This document shows, one piece after another, positions 12,607 through 25,700 of a stretch of 64,000 bases of DNA. Positions within the stretch are counted from its first letter, which is position 1; each line of letters begins with the position of its first letter. This DNA is from Brugia malayi (lineage: Eukaryota > Nematoda > Chromadorea > Rhabditida > Onchocercidae): NCBI RefSeq assembly GCF_000002995.4, contig NW_025062476.1:3591001-3655000 (forward strand), written 5' to 3'. The notes beneath the pieces are model-generated. The model was given only the letters and a program-made list of their open reading frames with translations. It did not search any database and was not told where the DNA came from. Both the position numbers and the translations under genes were made by a program.

Positions 12607-15600
12607 AAAACAAAACAAAAAATTGGAATTTTAAAAAACAAAACGATGACGTAGTCATTTTATAGTTTTACCATTTTGTATTGTTTAACTTTTTCCATTA
12701 CTTTTAATTGTATATTACTTTTGAAAAAAACCAGTCATGGACGTCACTCACTTTTCCATTTCCGTTTTTTTGCTGTTTTTTTATTGTTTACAGTTATACT
12801 TCTATCTCTCACAGTTATTATTATTAATTATTAATAATAAATTATTATTATTTCCATACTTACTTTCCGGTTATCACATTATTGTTATTATCATTATTAC
12901 TATCGTTTTATCATAATTATCTTTATATTTATTCATTATTTTCACCATAAACACACACACACTGGGACTCATGCGATTACTCACAAATACTTTCTATCAT
13001 TAGTAATGTTTATCGAATACTATCAATATTGTTATTACTATTCTATTATCACAGTTATTCATTAATTCTATTTTTAATTATAATAAATTTCGAAGTTTTC
13101 ACAGTTTATCACTAAATTTTGATAGTCTCTATTACTATATTTTTCAAATATTTTCTAAATATGAAAAACTTTAAGTCGAATTTTCTTCCTATTTTAATAC
13201 TGATAACAATGGTAGATATAATAATGATTATATAATGATTAACTTATGATAGATATAATGATGATTAAATTAATAATGATTAACTTATGATAGATATAAT
13301 GATGATTAAGTTAATAATGATTAACTTATGATAGATATAATAATGATCAAGTTAACAATGATTATAATGATGATTAATTTAACTTATTTTTTCATATCAA
13401 TAACAGTAATTGAAAAAAGAAAAAAAAAATTGTTGAAAATATCTGTTGTAATTTACTGCTATCAATCTTACAATCACATTTGTTTTATATGACGTATGAC
13501 GTTACACTAATAGTTAACCTCTATGATTATACGTGATCGCTCACGTGTAAATGAAAGAAATATTAGCAATTCTTAATAAAATTTGGGTTTATTCGTTTTT
13601 TTTTTAAAGTTTCTTACCACAAAATGATAAATAACTTTTTTCTTCATCATCCTACTTACCTCTTTTTCTGTTTTTTTTCTCCTCTTCCAATGACATTAAC
13701 CTAATTTTTGATACTTTATTGGTCATCCTTAAATAGATATCATAAGTGATACCTTATCAGAGCAATATTAAATAGTTACTGAATGATTAGCATTTTTCAT
13801 TAATTTTTTATAGCTCTAATACCGTAAATGCTTTCATTTCAGATAAATTAATAATTTTCCTATTTTTTTTTTTTTTTTTTGAAAATTTATTAGTTTACAT
13901 TATTATCAGAAACGTTTATCACTTATGCACATATGAAATTATCAATAAATTTCATTTTTTTTTTCTTTTCTTTGTTTGTATAGTTTTGCCTTTTTCAAAC
14001 TTTTATTTTATTTTGAGCTTATCAAATATTCCAAATTTAAAGAAATTGCAAAATTAACTAATTTACTTATTTGATTTGCTTATATTACAATAAAATTTAC
14101 TATTACTTTAGCTAAAATAAATTCTAGCTAAAAGGAGGAAAGAAATGAATGGCAAAGTGATTTAGTGCATATTTTTTAAACTTTTTTGATGAGATAAAGT
14201 AAAAAATTAGTCATATTAGTTTACTCTAAACTAATAATTAGTTTTATGTTTAGCTGATAAATTTTTACTGAAATTTTGAATTGAACTGTAGAAGGAAAAA
14301 TTAATGTAAGTAAGCTTTTTAGCAATCAATAATTGAACCAATATTTGTTTAAATAAATAATTTTTAAAAAAAGCAAAAAAATAGTATCTAGCATGTTTGC
14401 TTATCATTATCAGAAGATTGATAACGATAAAGCAGTCATAAGCCTTCTTTTTTGCTGTTATCAGCAAAATTTCTTATCAGTGGGAACGTTTTAATTATTG
14501 CTATCAGTAATAACCTAATTTGTAATTTATGAATTAACTTATTAAATACTTTCAAAAGTCCGCCATTTTTTCATTCGAAATAAAATTAACATCTTTATCT
14601 TTCATAATTAATTCATTAATTAAATATATCAAATTCTGATTCTAATTTCAAATCAGCAAGCAAAACACTGTGAGAGAGTTATTTTTAATCAAAGACAAAT
14701 TTATTTGAATTTAATTTTTTGTCTCTAAATGTAGAATAACATGATTTAAATATAAAGAATTTGATATTCAATTGTAAAACGCTTTTCCCGTAAGAATTAC
14801 TTCATCAAATGTTAGGTTAAAATGATAATCTTTCATTTAGAACTCTTAAAGTTAAGGAATTAAAAAGTTTCCTTTTTTTTTTTCACTTGTTCTAATATCC
14901 TATTTTTGAATTTTTGAATGTAATTAGTTCATATTAATGAGCAAAAAAAGAAAAAAAAATGTTCTCAATTTTAAAATTTACAGGTTATTTCATGTATTTT
15001 GCATGTTTAATGAATGGTACATAATTTGTCATTGAAATTATCCAATAATAATTTAACAAAAAAATTGAAATGAAAAATAAATTATTTTACTTAAATTGCA
15101 GGACGATTCAGTCAGAGGAAGTCTCGTACTCGCGGGACAATCATTCGTGGCAATACGATGTCATCCAGTTCATTATCATCCAAACATGATTTCTCCTACA
15201 CTGATAATGATTACGATTATTTTGTTAGTTTGTTTATTTTACACAAATTAATCAAATTATATGATTTTTTGTAAATGTTTTAAATTTATCATTACAGTTT
15301 AATTTTTGTTATATTTTATCACTTATCATCCATTTGCGTGGAAATGAAAGGAATGAATTTTATAATTATTAGTTCAAAAATAAATATTATAAAAAAAAAA
15401 AAATCTTAGAACTATTTTAACCATATTATAATATTAATTTTGAATTTGAACTTTGGATTTCAATGTTTTAATTAATTAATTTTGATCAAAAATATTTGTT
15501 ATTTTTTATCGTTATTCTTATCTCATTTTCAAATATTTCAAATAATTTCAAATATATATTTGTCTTTTTTTTTTCATCCTTTCTCTAACTTAGCAAATTT

Positions 15601-18600
15601 ATTTTTTGTTATCAAAAAATTTTAATTTTATCAGACAGAATTCATTTTACCATTTCAGTTAAGTGATGCACTGGTAAATGATATTGAAAATTTTGCAAAT
15701 CACGCAGAACGATTGCGTCAATCGCTTGATCCTTCTATCAATGCAAACGGTTTATTTATTTATTTATTTTCTTTTGCATCTAAAAATATTAGTTAGAAAT
15801 GAGGAATAAAAGGCCATAATTAAGTTTATCAAATTAAAGATAATAATTAATATAAAAAATTAACAAATTGATATGAAATTCTTTTCATATAATTAATTCT
15901 TAAAGAATGATATAACGAGTTTAAATTTTATGTATTACATTAATTATCCATTTAAGACTTATTAATACTTTTTGAATTTAAACTTTTAGATATAAATTTT
16001 ATAAATAATTGATTTTGGTTAAAAAATAATTAATTTGATACAAATATGTTGGTCTTAAATAATAACAATTGTATTTCCCAAGTGATCATAGATTTGAGAA
16101 TAACTTTATTGACGTTATCACGTATCTCTTCACGTATCTCTTTAATAACTATATCACGTAATTCAATTATTTCTTAAAAATTTGAAGTAATAAATAAAAA
16201 CTTTATAGATGGTAAGTCAATGTGTGTATCGGTACATTCAGCACTTTCAATGGTATCACAAACAGTCCGTGATTTATTAGTCCGTTATCCAGCCTTCAAA
16301 ACAACTCATGTTTTACTACCTGCTAGTCAACTAATTCACAGTGTTAAAGGTTAGAAAAAAAAAAAAAAAAAACGTGTTTATTAATTTATTTTAAATTCAA
16401 AACTGATAAATAATTCAAAACAATATTTTAAAAAATTATTATTTCTATTAATAATTTGAAATATCATAAGCAATAATACAATAATTACAAATATAATTAA
16501 AATTTTTAACATCAAATAATAAACAAATAGGTAATAAACAAACAATTTAATAATTGAATTTGATAAAAAAGAGAAAATCAAATTTTAAACCGAAAAAAAA
16601 AATTCACGTTTTTACGTGAAACAGTCTATTTAAGAAATACTTAATGAAATAATTAAAAGCTTCAAAAATATCCAGCAAATAGACTTATCCATCCATGCAC
16701 ATAAATCAGCACTGATTTTTCTAGAATTAAATTTTGATAATTCAAATGTTGACGCATCTCGAACACTTTCATGCTTGGAGAAACTTGAAGCAGCTGTTGG
16801 TAATACTCTCAAACAATCTTTGTTAGTTTCATCCTCTCTTACTGTAATTCATTGATTTTTCACTAATTTATCAGTAAGAAAGTATAAGTATACTTCTCAC
16901 GCAAAAAACATTGTTGACAATTTTTTAATTTACAGGAGACCACGAACGACAAAATACACTACTGCTACGTTAGGTCACAAAAGTAAACATGTTCGTTATT
17001 TTCTTTTACATTTATTATTTGTTGATTTTTTTCATTGAACTTAATTGATAACTTAATTTGTAGAAAAAATTAAGATTTTAGAATGAACTAAAATTTACTA
17101 GTTAAACCTTTTAGCTACGTGGGTAGGACTTATTTACATAACATTTTTTTTTTTTCTTTCAAAAAAAAAGAATAAATATATAATTTCTAAGAAATGTTAG
17201 AATAATTTATTTCATAACAAATTTTCATTCTCTAATTTTCAACTTTCTTATTTTTCATTTCTTTTTTCTCTTCCGAAAAGAGAATTTAATTAGATTGATA
17301 AAGCTTTTCGCATGATTGCAATTATTTTTCATAATGATGTTTGTTCCAATAATTAGATAAGTTTACTTGCAATCAATAACGCTTATAAATTTAACTTCTG
17401 ATATTTTAAATTGCTGTAGAAATGATTTATGACATTTTAATTTTTGAACTGTTGACTTTATTCAAAACTTTGACTTTAAAATGATGCATAGAACTTAAAT
17501 TACCGATTATGCTTTGATGACTCGAACCAATCAGTGTTACATCCTTTAGGTTAAGCCAATAAGTTCCGTGATGTTCTGCTTATATCCATAAATGTAATTT
17601 AATTTAAATGGAAATATAGTTTGTAGATCAAAGTTTAACTCAAAATTTTCATTGTTTCTAGGTTTGATATCCTTCCGTAATTTCAAATTTATTTAATTTT
17701 CTAAAGTTTGGATTCAAATTTTAAAATGTGGATGCATCAAAACTATCCATTAATCTAATTAATTAAATTAAATTTTATAAGTTAAATTTATAAGTGAATT
17801 AATTAAATTAAATTTTATAATTTTATCATTAGATGGTCAAGAAATCGATATAGTTATCTAAAAAAAAAATAAAATGAAAGATCACAGAGAAATTTTTCAA
17901 ATAATATGCAAATAAAAATTCCTTGTTGAATTAATTATTTGATTCTGAAAAAAAAAAAAATGAATTTGGAGAAATTTTTTTTTATTGTAATCAATCAAAA
18001 AATTAATTGAAGGATATAATTTTATTCAGTTTTTTGAAAAAAAAAGAAGAGAAACTGTAACATCCATTTTTCCAGTTTTACTCTATCGAATGACATTGCA
18101 GAATTAAGGAAAAATGTGAAAAGTGCAAAGATTAAATTTATATAATTAATTTTTAGAATATGCGAATATCAAATCTATACCTAATTAATTAGAACAACTT
18201 TTTTAAGTAATTAAACAAAATAATGAGGATATGAAATAATATTTTAATTTATAAAAAAGATGTTTTTGAATGATATGAAATATTTTGAGAGATAAAATGA
18301 AGCGAAAGAGATGAAAACGTAAAAAATGAAAGATGCACAAATACTTGCATTAATTTTTATCAAATAAAATCATAATCACAGCACTAAACAATCATTTTCC
18401 TTTTTTTTTTTTTTTTTTTTATTTTCATTTTTCACTTTTTACTACTTTTTATGATTAATTCAATTTCATTTTATTACGTTTTAAATTTCAATCAAACTTC
18501 ATTTCTACCATTATCAATCATATCATATCATCCATCAGAATAACTTCACTTTTTATCACTTAAATTTCATAAACAGCATAATGAGTCCTTTAACTACGTG

Positions 18601-21600
18601 CTTATACATAATTATGTGCAGCGTACGCAACGTACGTTGCATATTTGTGATATAAATTATTCATGCAAAGCATCACTAAGTATTTTAATAAACAAATCAT
18701 ATGAATCATTCGAATTTTTTAATTACTACAACTTTCTTCTTCAAATTGATAAATCGATTAAACTATTAATTTAATTAACAAGTATTTGTAATTTAGTGTC
18801 ATAGGTAAATTATAACAAAAAAAGAAATGATTAATACTACATGAAAATAGTAGAAAATATATTCTTAGCGATTGGAATAAATTTTTAGTCCTAATGTATT
18901 TATTATTATGGCATATTCCAACCAATTTATGAAATAAAACTTAGTTATTCTCTTTTTTTTTTTTAAAAAAAAAAGAAAAACTTCAAAATTTTTGTGCTAT
19001 GAAAATTTTGATGTTATAAACTATGATATTTTAAAAGAATGAAAGAGAGTTAAAATTTTCAGGATGGTTTAAAAAATGGACGAGTACTTATTCGACGACA
19101 TTCAGCTTTTCAACCAAAAAATCATGATAACTGTAAGTTTAGCACACATTTTTTTCTTTTTCTTTTTAGATTATCAAATTTAATACAAATTTAAATTTGT
19201 GTGCCTTTTAAAATGCTATTTGGGAGTGCCAGTAATTGAGTGTTTAAAACATATTTTGATGAATCAGACGAGTTGAAGTATAGATTAAAGTATGGGTTGA
19301 AGTATGTATTAAAGAAACATATTTATAATTATTGACTAATTTGTCACTTTTCTTTTCATTCAATCCTAAATCTTTTTCATTAACATTAATTTATTCATTA
19401 AATTTATAATTCATATTCAAAACTATTTGCTATTCAAAAATGCTATCTTATGTTTATGACATTAAAAAATATGTGAGCCAATTTAGGCTCAATTCCAGAA
19501 TAAGTCAAATATATGAAAAAAAAGAAAGCTTAAAATCATATGAGAAAGATAAATAACCTAGTGAAAAAAAAAATTTTTTTTTTTAAAAAACAGTAATTTT
19601 ATTCAGAACAATTTTTTAAAAATAATAAAATTTCATTTTCTTATTGCCTTTTCTGTTCCATCTTTTTTTTTTTTCACTTTTCTCCCTCCCTCTCTCTCTT
19701 TCTTTCTCTCTCTCTCTCTCTCCTTCTACTGTTCTGAAAATTTTTGATAAATACATTTTATTTCCGGAATTTGTTTTTTGTTGCATTTCGTTTACAAATG
19801 AATTGAATGAAATATATGTGATGTGTTGTGCTTTGTCATTTCAACACTTTTTCAGTCATAAGTATCATTCATTTTTTCTTTTTTTCTTTGTTTTTTATTT
19901 CTAAAAAAAAAATGAATAATAATAATTTCATTGGTCATATGGAAGAGTATTGATTGGGAAATGAAATGAAATAAAATAAAATGAAATGAAATTGATGTAA
20001 AACAAACAAATGAAACGATTTTTTTCCTTCTTTTTTTTTTTTGGAGGGAGGAGGGGGAGGAAAGGATGATGGTTAAAATCAAATTGGGTTTAGTTTAATC
20101 CCCAAACTAACTAACATTTCAATGTATATTTTCTCAACACTAAGTTTTTTTTTTTTTGTCAAAAAATTTGTCAGATTTTATTCTCAAAAAATTGCGCTTT
20201 ATTTCGTTGAATGTCAATTTTCTCAAATCTCAATAATTTCTTTATTAATAAAATTTGGTATTTGCATATTTGGCTCAACAAAGCTATTTTCTTTTATTAT
20301 AATTTTATTTTTATAACTAATTAATTCTACTAGAACACAGTAGATGCTATTAATGTGATAAATGATAAATAATCTTACCATTATAACTTTTCACAAATTT
20401 GTCATTCTTGATTCATTGAAATTTTTTTGCTCAAGAATGATTGAATTTTTCTTTTATGAAAATATTCAACAAACAATTTTATCATTACAAATTAGTATAA
20501 AGAAATATGATATGATATGACATTATCAATGTAATATAGTAATATTGTATTGAAAAATAATGAAAAAAAAATTTAAAGAAAAGTTAAAAATATTAAAGTT
20601 AAATTATTTTTAAATTATCTTCAAACTTATTCACTCAATTTATACATTCTGCACAGGTAGATATTAAAATATACCAAACACCAAATACATTATATATGTG
20701 TATGTGTGTATGTCTGTGTGTGTGTATGTCTGTGTGTGTGTATGTGTGTGTGTGTGTGTATGTGTGTATGTGTGTGTGTGCACAATTTGTAATGTATAAG
20801 AATATGTTTATAATAAACTATTTATTGCGCATAATGATGTTTGCTTAAATATGTTTTCCGAAAATATTATCCTTCTATCGCTGTGTCCCATGTCACCTCT
20901 TACTCTTACAGCTTCCGTTCCGTTTGTTCCCTCCGACACTTCGTCTTTTGTATATTTGATTTGCTTTTGTCAATTGCTGCTACTTTTACCTTTATCTAAG
21001 TTTTGTCCGATGAAATCCTGTTGTTGACTTGTTAGAATCTATTCATACCACAACTATTACATATTTCATTTTTAATGTAATGTGTTAGAAGTAAAGTATG
21101 TGTTAAAGTAATGATATTTTAGAAGGAAAATAAATTTTTTCTAAAATAGAATATTTGTTTTTTTTATTTTTAAAAAAGAAAAAATTATTTACCTTTGTTA
21201 AGTTGTATGTTGGATATATTTACTATCAAAACTAATTGTACAAACACAAACACACATTTATGCTTAAATCTATCAAGCATTCTATTACTTTTTAATTTGG
21301 TTAAATTTATGAAATGATGAAATTATAACTAAAAGTAAGTCGTATTGTTTGTTGATTATTCTTTGACTTCTCTCTTTCTCCCTCTCTTTCTCTCTCTCTC
21401 TCCTTTCCAGGGTATTTTTCTTCTTTCTTAAAAAAAAATATTTTCATTTCCTAGTTTTTGCATAGATTTATATAGCTAAGATGTCGTTCTTTCTTCTTTA
21501 ATTTCCTCTACATCAGTATTATTATTATTAGCTACATCATTATCATTATCATTATTATCCATATCATCATTATTATTATTATCTTCGTCATCATAACATC

Positions 21601-22698
21601 CGTTATCATTCCACATCATCATTGTCATCATCCTTCACGTCATTATTTTTATCATCGTCACATCATCATTATCATTATTATCATCACATCTCGCTATTAT
21701 TATCGTCTACATTATCTTGTTATCATCATCATCAAACGTAGCATAAAGTGTTTGGAATTGTTAAATGGAAGTGATAATATCATCATCATTATTATCATCA
21801 CTCACGCCATTGAATTTAACTTTTCAACCTCGATTTAGATGAATTTTGAACTTGAATGAATTTCAACAAGTATTATTACCATTATATCTATATATCATTT
21901 CCAAGCGAATTTGAGATTATCAGTTTATCTAATTTTGTTAAAATCAAAAATGACTTGTTTGACCTCTCTCTCTCTGTTTCAGATGAGCTAATAATATTAA
22001 TTGTTTGACCTCTCTCTCTCTCTCTGTTTCAGATGAGCTAATAATATTAATTAAAAGCAAAGTTTCTCTGTAGCTTAAAGTAATACACGTAATGCACGAC
22101 ATGGTCACGCAAACGTGTATCACATACGTGAGTTTTGATGTATGTATGCGAGATAACTAGTAAATATCATTTTATAATAGCTATTTGAAGTTTATTTTCA
22201 AAATGGAAAGCATATCTGTTCAACGAAGCGAATGAAGAAAATATTTGTTCCCTTTGTTTTGAACTTACAGTTAGTTCGTTGCAGTTGCTGCTATGTATAC
22301 AGTAATAGTAGTACTTACCTTGTATAGAGTTACAGTTAGTTGCAGTAATAGTAGTACTTACCTTGTATAGAGTTACAGTTAGTTGCAGTAATAGTAGTAC
22401 TTACCTTGTATAGAGTTACAGTTAGTTGCAGTAATAGTAGTACTTACCTTGTATAGAGTTACAGTTAGTTGCAGTAATAGTAGTACTTACCTTGTATAGA
22501 GTTACAGTTAGTTGCAGTAATAGTAGTACTTACCTTGTATAGAGTTACAGTTGGTTGCAGTAGTAATAACTGCAATAATAGTAAATAATAACAGTAGCGA
22601 CAAAATGATAGCTTAAAAAAATATAATGATGTGTCGCACTTTTTTTAGTTTGATAGAAAAATGCATAATAATTTTTTTATACAAACGAATGTTATGCT

Positions 22699-22729
<31 letters not shown>

Positions 22730-25700
22730 AGAGAGAAAAGGGAAGAATGTCATTATCGCGATAGTTTGGGAGATGTCATTATTGAGTGATTGCAACAAGA
22801 ATCAATTATCGATGAAATAAATGTTTAACAGTAAGCCCAGCAATCCAATATTATCTTTACTTTTGTCTCAATCAATTTTATTTTTCTTTTTTTCTAAAGA
22901 TTTGATAAATATATACTAATTATAGTATCGAATTATACTTACTAATTAGCTAATTAATGATTTTATACTAAAATGATAATAATGCTTTTCGATTAGTTAG
23001 GTAATTATTTTTTTCTTCGTCTTATTTTTATTTCTTGTTTCTTGCTTGTTGCTTTCTGTTTCATTAAAGTAATTAGTTTATTTACACTTATTTTACTTCA
23101 TTATTATTTTTTTTTTTCTGGATTTATTTAATTTATTTTATTTTTAATTTAATCGATTATCATTGTTTAGGTGTTACTTAGCGTACTTTTCTTTATTTTT
23201 CTTTTCTCTTAATGCAATCAAAGAATCAATGAAGAAACTAAAAGTAATGATTTAATCCAAATAGTTAATATTATCGTTTACAATAATATATCATTTCATT
23301 TCATCCATTTCATATGATATTTGTCAACAAATTATTCTTTAATTATTACTAAGTTAGTTCGTTAAGTACAAATAGTATCGCGCAGTATACTGTAGGTAGG
23401 TAAAGTGCAAGAGAACATTTAAAAGCGCAAAATGTCACAGGAAGAAAATGTTATTTCAGTGGAAGCCATCCTTCATTTGCATCTCAGTAATTAGTGAGTG
23501 CTTCTTTCAGAGTATAGAAGAAATTGTAGCTTTTCTCTTCTTTCTTGACATAATTAAAAGTGGCTTTTATTGCTTATTGTTTATTTGGTACAAATGCATG
23601 AAATAGATTTGATTAATGAATTAAGTATGAAGTGAAGTGGTTTTTGGAAAATAAATTAGAAACGAATCACTGATTATCAAAAAGGATGCTTGTAATTTTA
23701 GGAATTGTTTAATATGGCTTTTAATAATTTCTTTCTTTTTGTTTGTCATTTATGTTTAATTAATTTTTAACTAAATATTTTTGAAATATTGAACATTTCT
23801 AATAATTATTTTGGAAAAGAAATTAATTCTTTTTTTCAAATATTGTGATAAATTTTAGATTTTTAAATTTAACCTTAAAAACACAAATTATTTATTAAAG
23901 CTGGACAAACTTACCTAAAAGATTAGACCTATCGTTATTTGCAATAGAAATGTTTTTGCAAGTATTGCATGCATGGTAATACCAATATGACAAGCATAAT
24001 TATTATTATAATTTCCAAAATATTTCTCAAATGTACCTTTCAAGTTTGTGACTTAGAAATAACAAAAAAAGGAAAAAAAAGACAAATTTTTAACAAAAAT
24101 TTTTGCTTTTTTAATGTAAGTTAAAAATTTCTATTAATTCAACAAGAAAAAAAAAAAAAGGAAAAGATCATATGAATAACTTTCTCCTTAAACTGAACAT
24201 TTTATTTCCTGATATTTAGAAAGAAAAATCTTACAAAAACTGTAATATAGCAAGATGGCATCCGGATGTAGCAGTCCTAAAAGTAAGTTAGGATAAGTTA
24301 ACATTTTACTGTTCATGTAAAAATCAATTGAACAATAAAAAAATAAGAATTGAACAGTTTTAAAATGATTTGTATGCATTAATGGATTTATTTCCCTGAA
24401 TCGATTACAGCGAAACATATTTGTAGTAAAATTTAATGCCATAACTAATCAAGTATTCATGACGATTCTAGTAATTCATAAATATTTTCCGTTTCCGGAT
24501 TTGTAAAAAAATCATGACTTGTTCAGTAAACTATCTTAGGTGGTGCTAAACTTTGCTTTTGAATTTTTAGCTATTGTTTGAAAAAAAATCTTTCCTACCG
24601 TTTACTTGCATTGTAATATTTACTAAAAATGTCAATTTAATTTCCGGATAGATAAAAACGACATATATTCTAATAGTTAACATTATTATCATTATTTTCC
24701 ATTTATTTTACGGATATAAATACGGTCATATCCGGCATAATATTGTAGCAGAAGACAATATTTATGTTGACAGTTCAAAAAAAAAGATTTTTTTTTTGGT
24801 GTTTTCCTGAAGGAAAATTATACAGTAAATATGATATATCAATTTGAATACTATCCAAATCTTAATAGTGATTTTAATCGTAATCATAATCGTAATCGTG
24901 ATCTTTAATATATTCCATTTATTTAGCTATATCTTAAATACTTATTCTTTTTCAATTCTGTCCATTTCTTTTACATTTTGCTTCATATTGAGAAAAAAAA
25001 AGTAAATTATATTTGCATTACATCATAATTTTGCTTTTATTTTTATTTACTTCCTTACTTTTTTAAATTATTTTTATTGCAATTCCTTTTTTAATTTAGT
25101 TTTTTCTTTTTTTTTTTTTTGTTTGTTTAAATATTTCGATAAATAATTATTTATTCGAAAAAAAAAATGCTAATTTAGCTCTCAATAAGCTATCTAAAAA
25201 GAAGAAATTTATTTAATGATATATACGATCATGATGATATAATTATTATTGTTTTATTAAAGCGTAAGCTTTTTTTTATTCGCAGTAATACAAATGATTT
25301 GTTGTCGTAATGACACATCATTAAATAAATAATAAAAGTTATTATTCAAAACTTTGCTTATATTTGTATGAGATACTTTAGATTATTTACATTTCATTTT
25401 CATTTTTTTTCTTTGCTTTATAAAATGATAAATAAGTGATAAGATCATAGAGCTTTGCTTAATTTTACTTTCAAAAAGTTTAACTATACAAATGACTAGT
25501 GAAAGAGAAGCCTTTGAATATTTAATTTCATTATTATCATTTTGCTCAATTAATCATATTTGCATTTATCAGTCTACTATTTATTATCATTTCGTTTAAA
25601 ATATTCATTTCATTCTTTCTCATTTCAAACTAATTTAATTTCACTTTTAAAGCTTATATTTACATTGCTAATTTTACTGTGTTTAATTGTTACTTCCGCT

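Larger units (their letters stand above)
4868..15101 (+). other. putative intron 1 of the RhoGAP gene (10.2 kb), AT-rich
   Basis: Apart from the antisense tRNA-Asp gene and simple repeats I see no conserved exon in this stretch. There are CT/GA runs (10098-10122, 12002-12023), a TA run near 7352, several A or T runs of 15-36 nt and a 41-bp tandem repeat near 13.2 kb. If the leader exon at 4711-4867 is not part of the gene, this is upstream intergenic DNA instead. Confidence 0.45.

Noticed and set aside
22070..22129. 18-codon open segment between TGTAG and GTGAGT
   Set aside because: Inserted between exons 19132 and 30022 it gives a stop codon in the required phase, so it is not a regular exon of the RhoGAP gene. 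It is kept only as part of the splice-signal observation.
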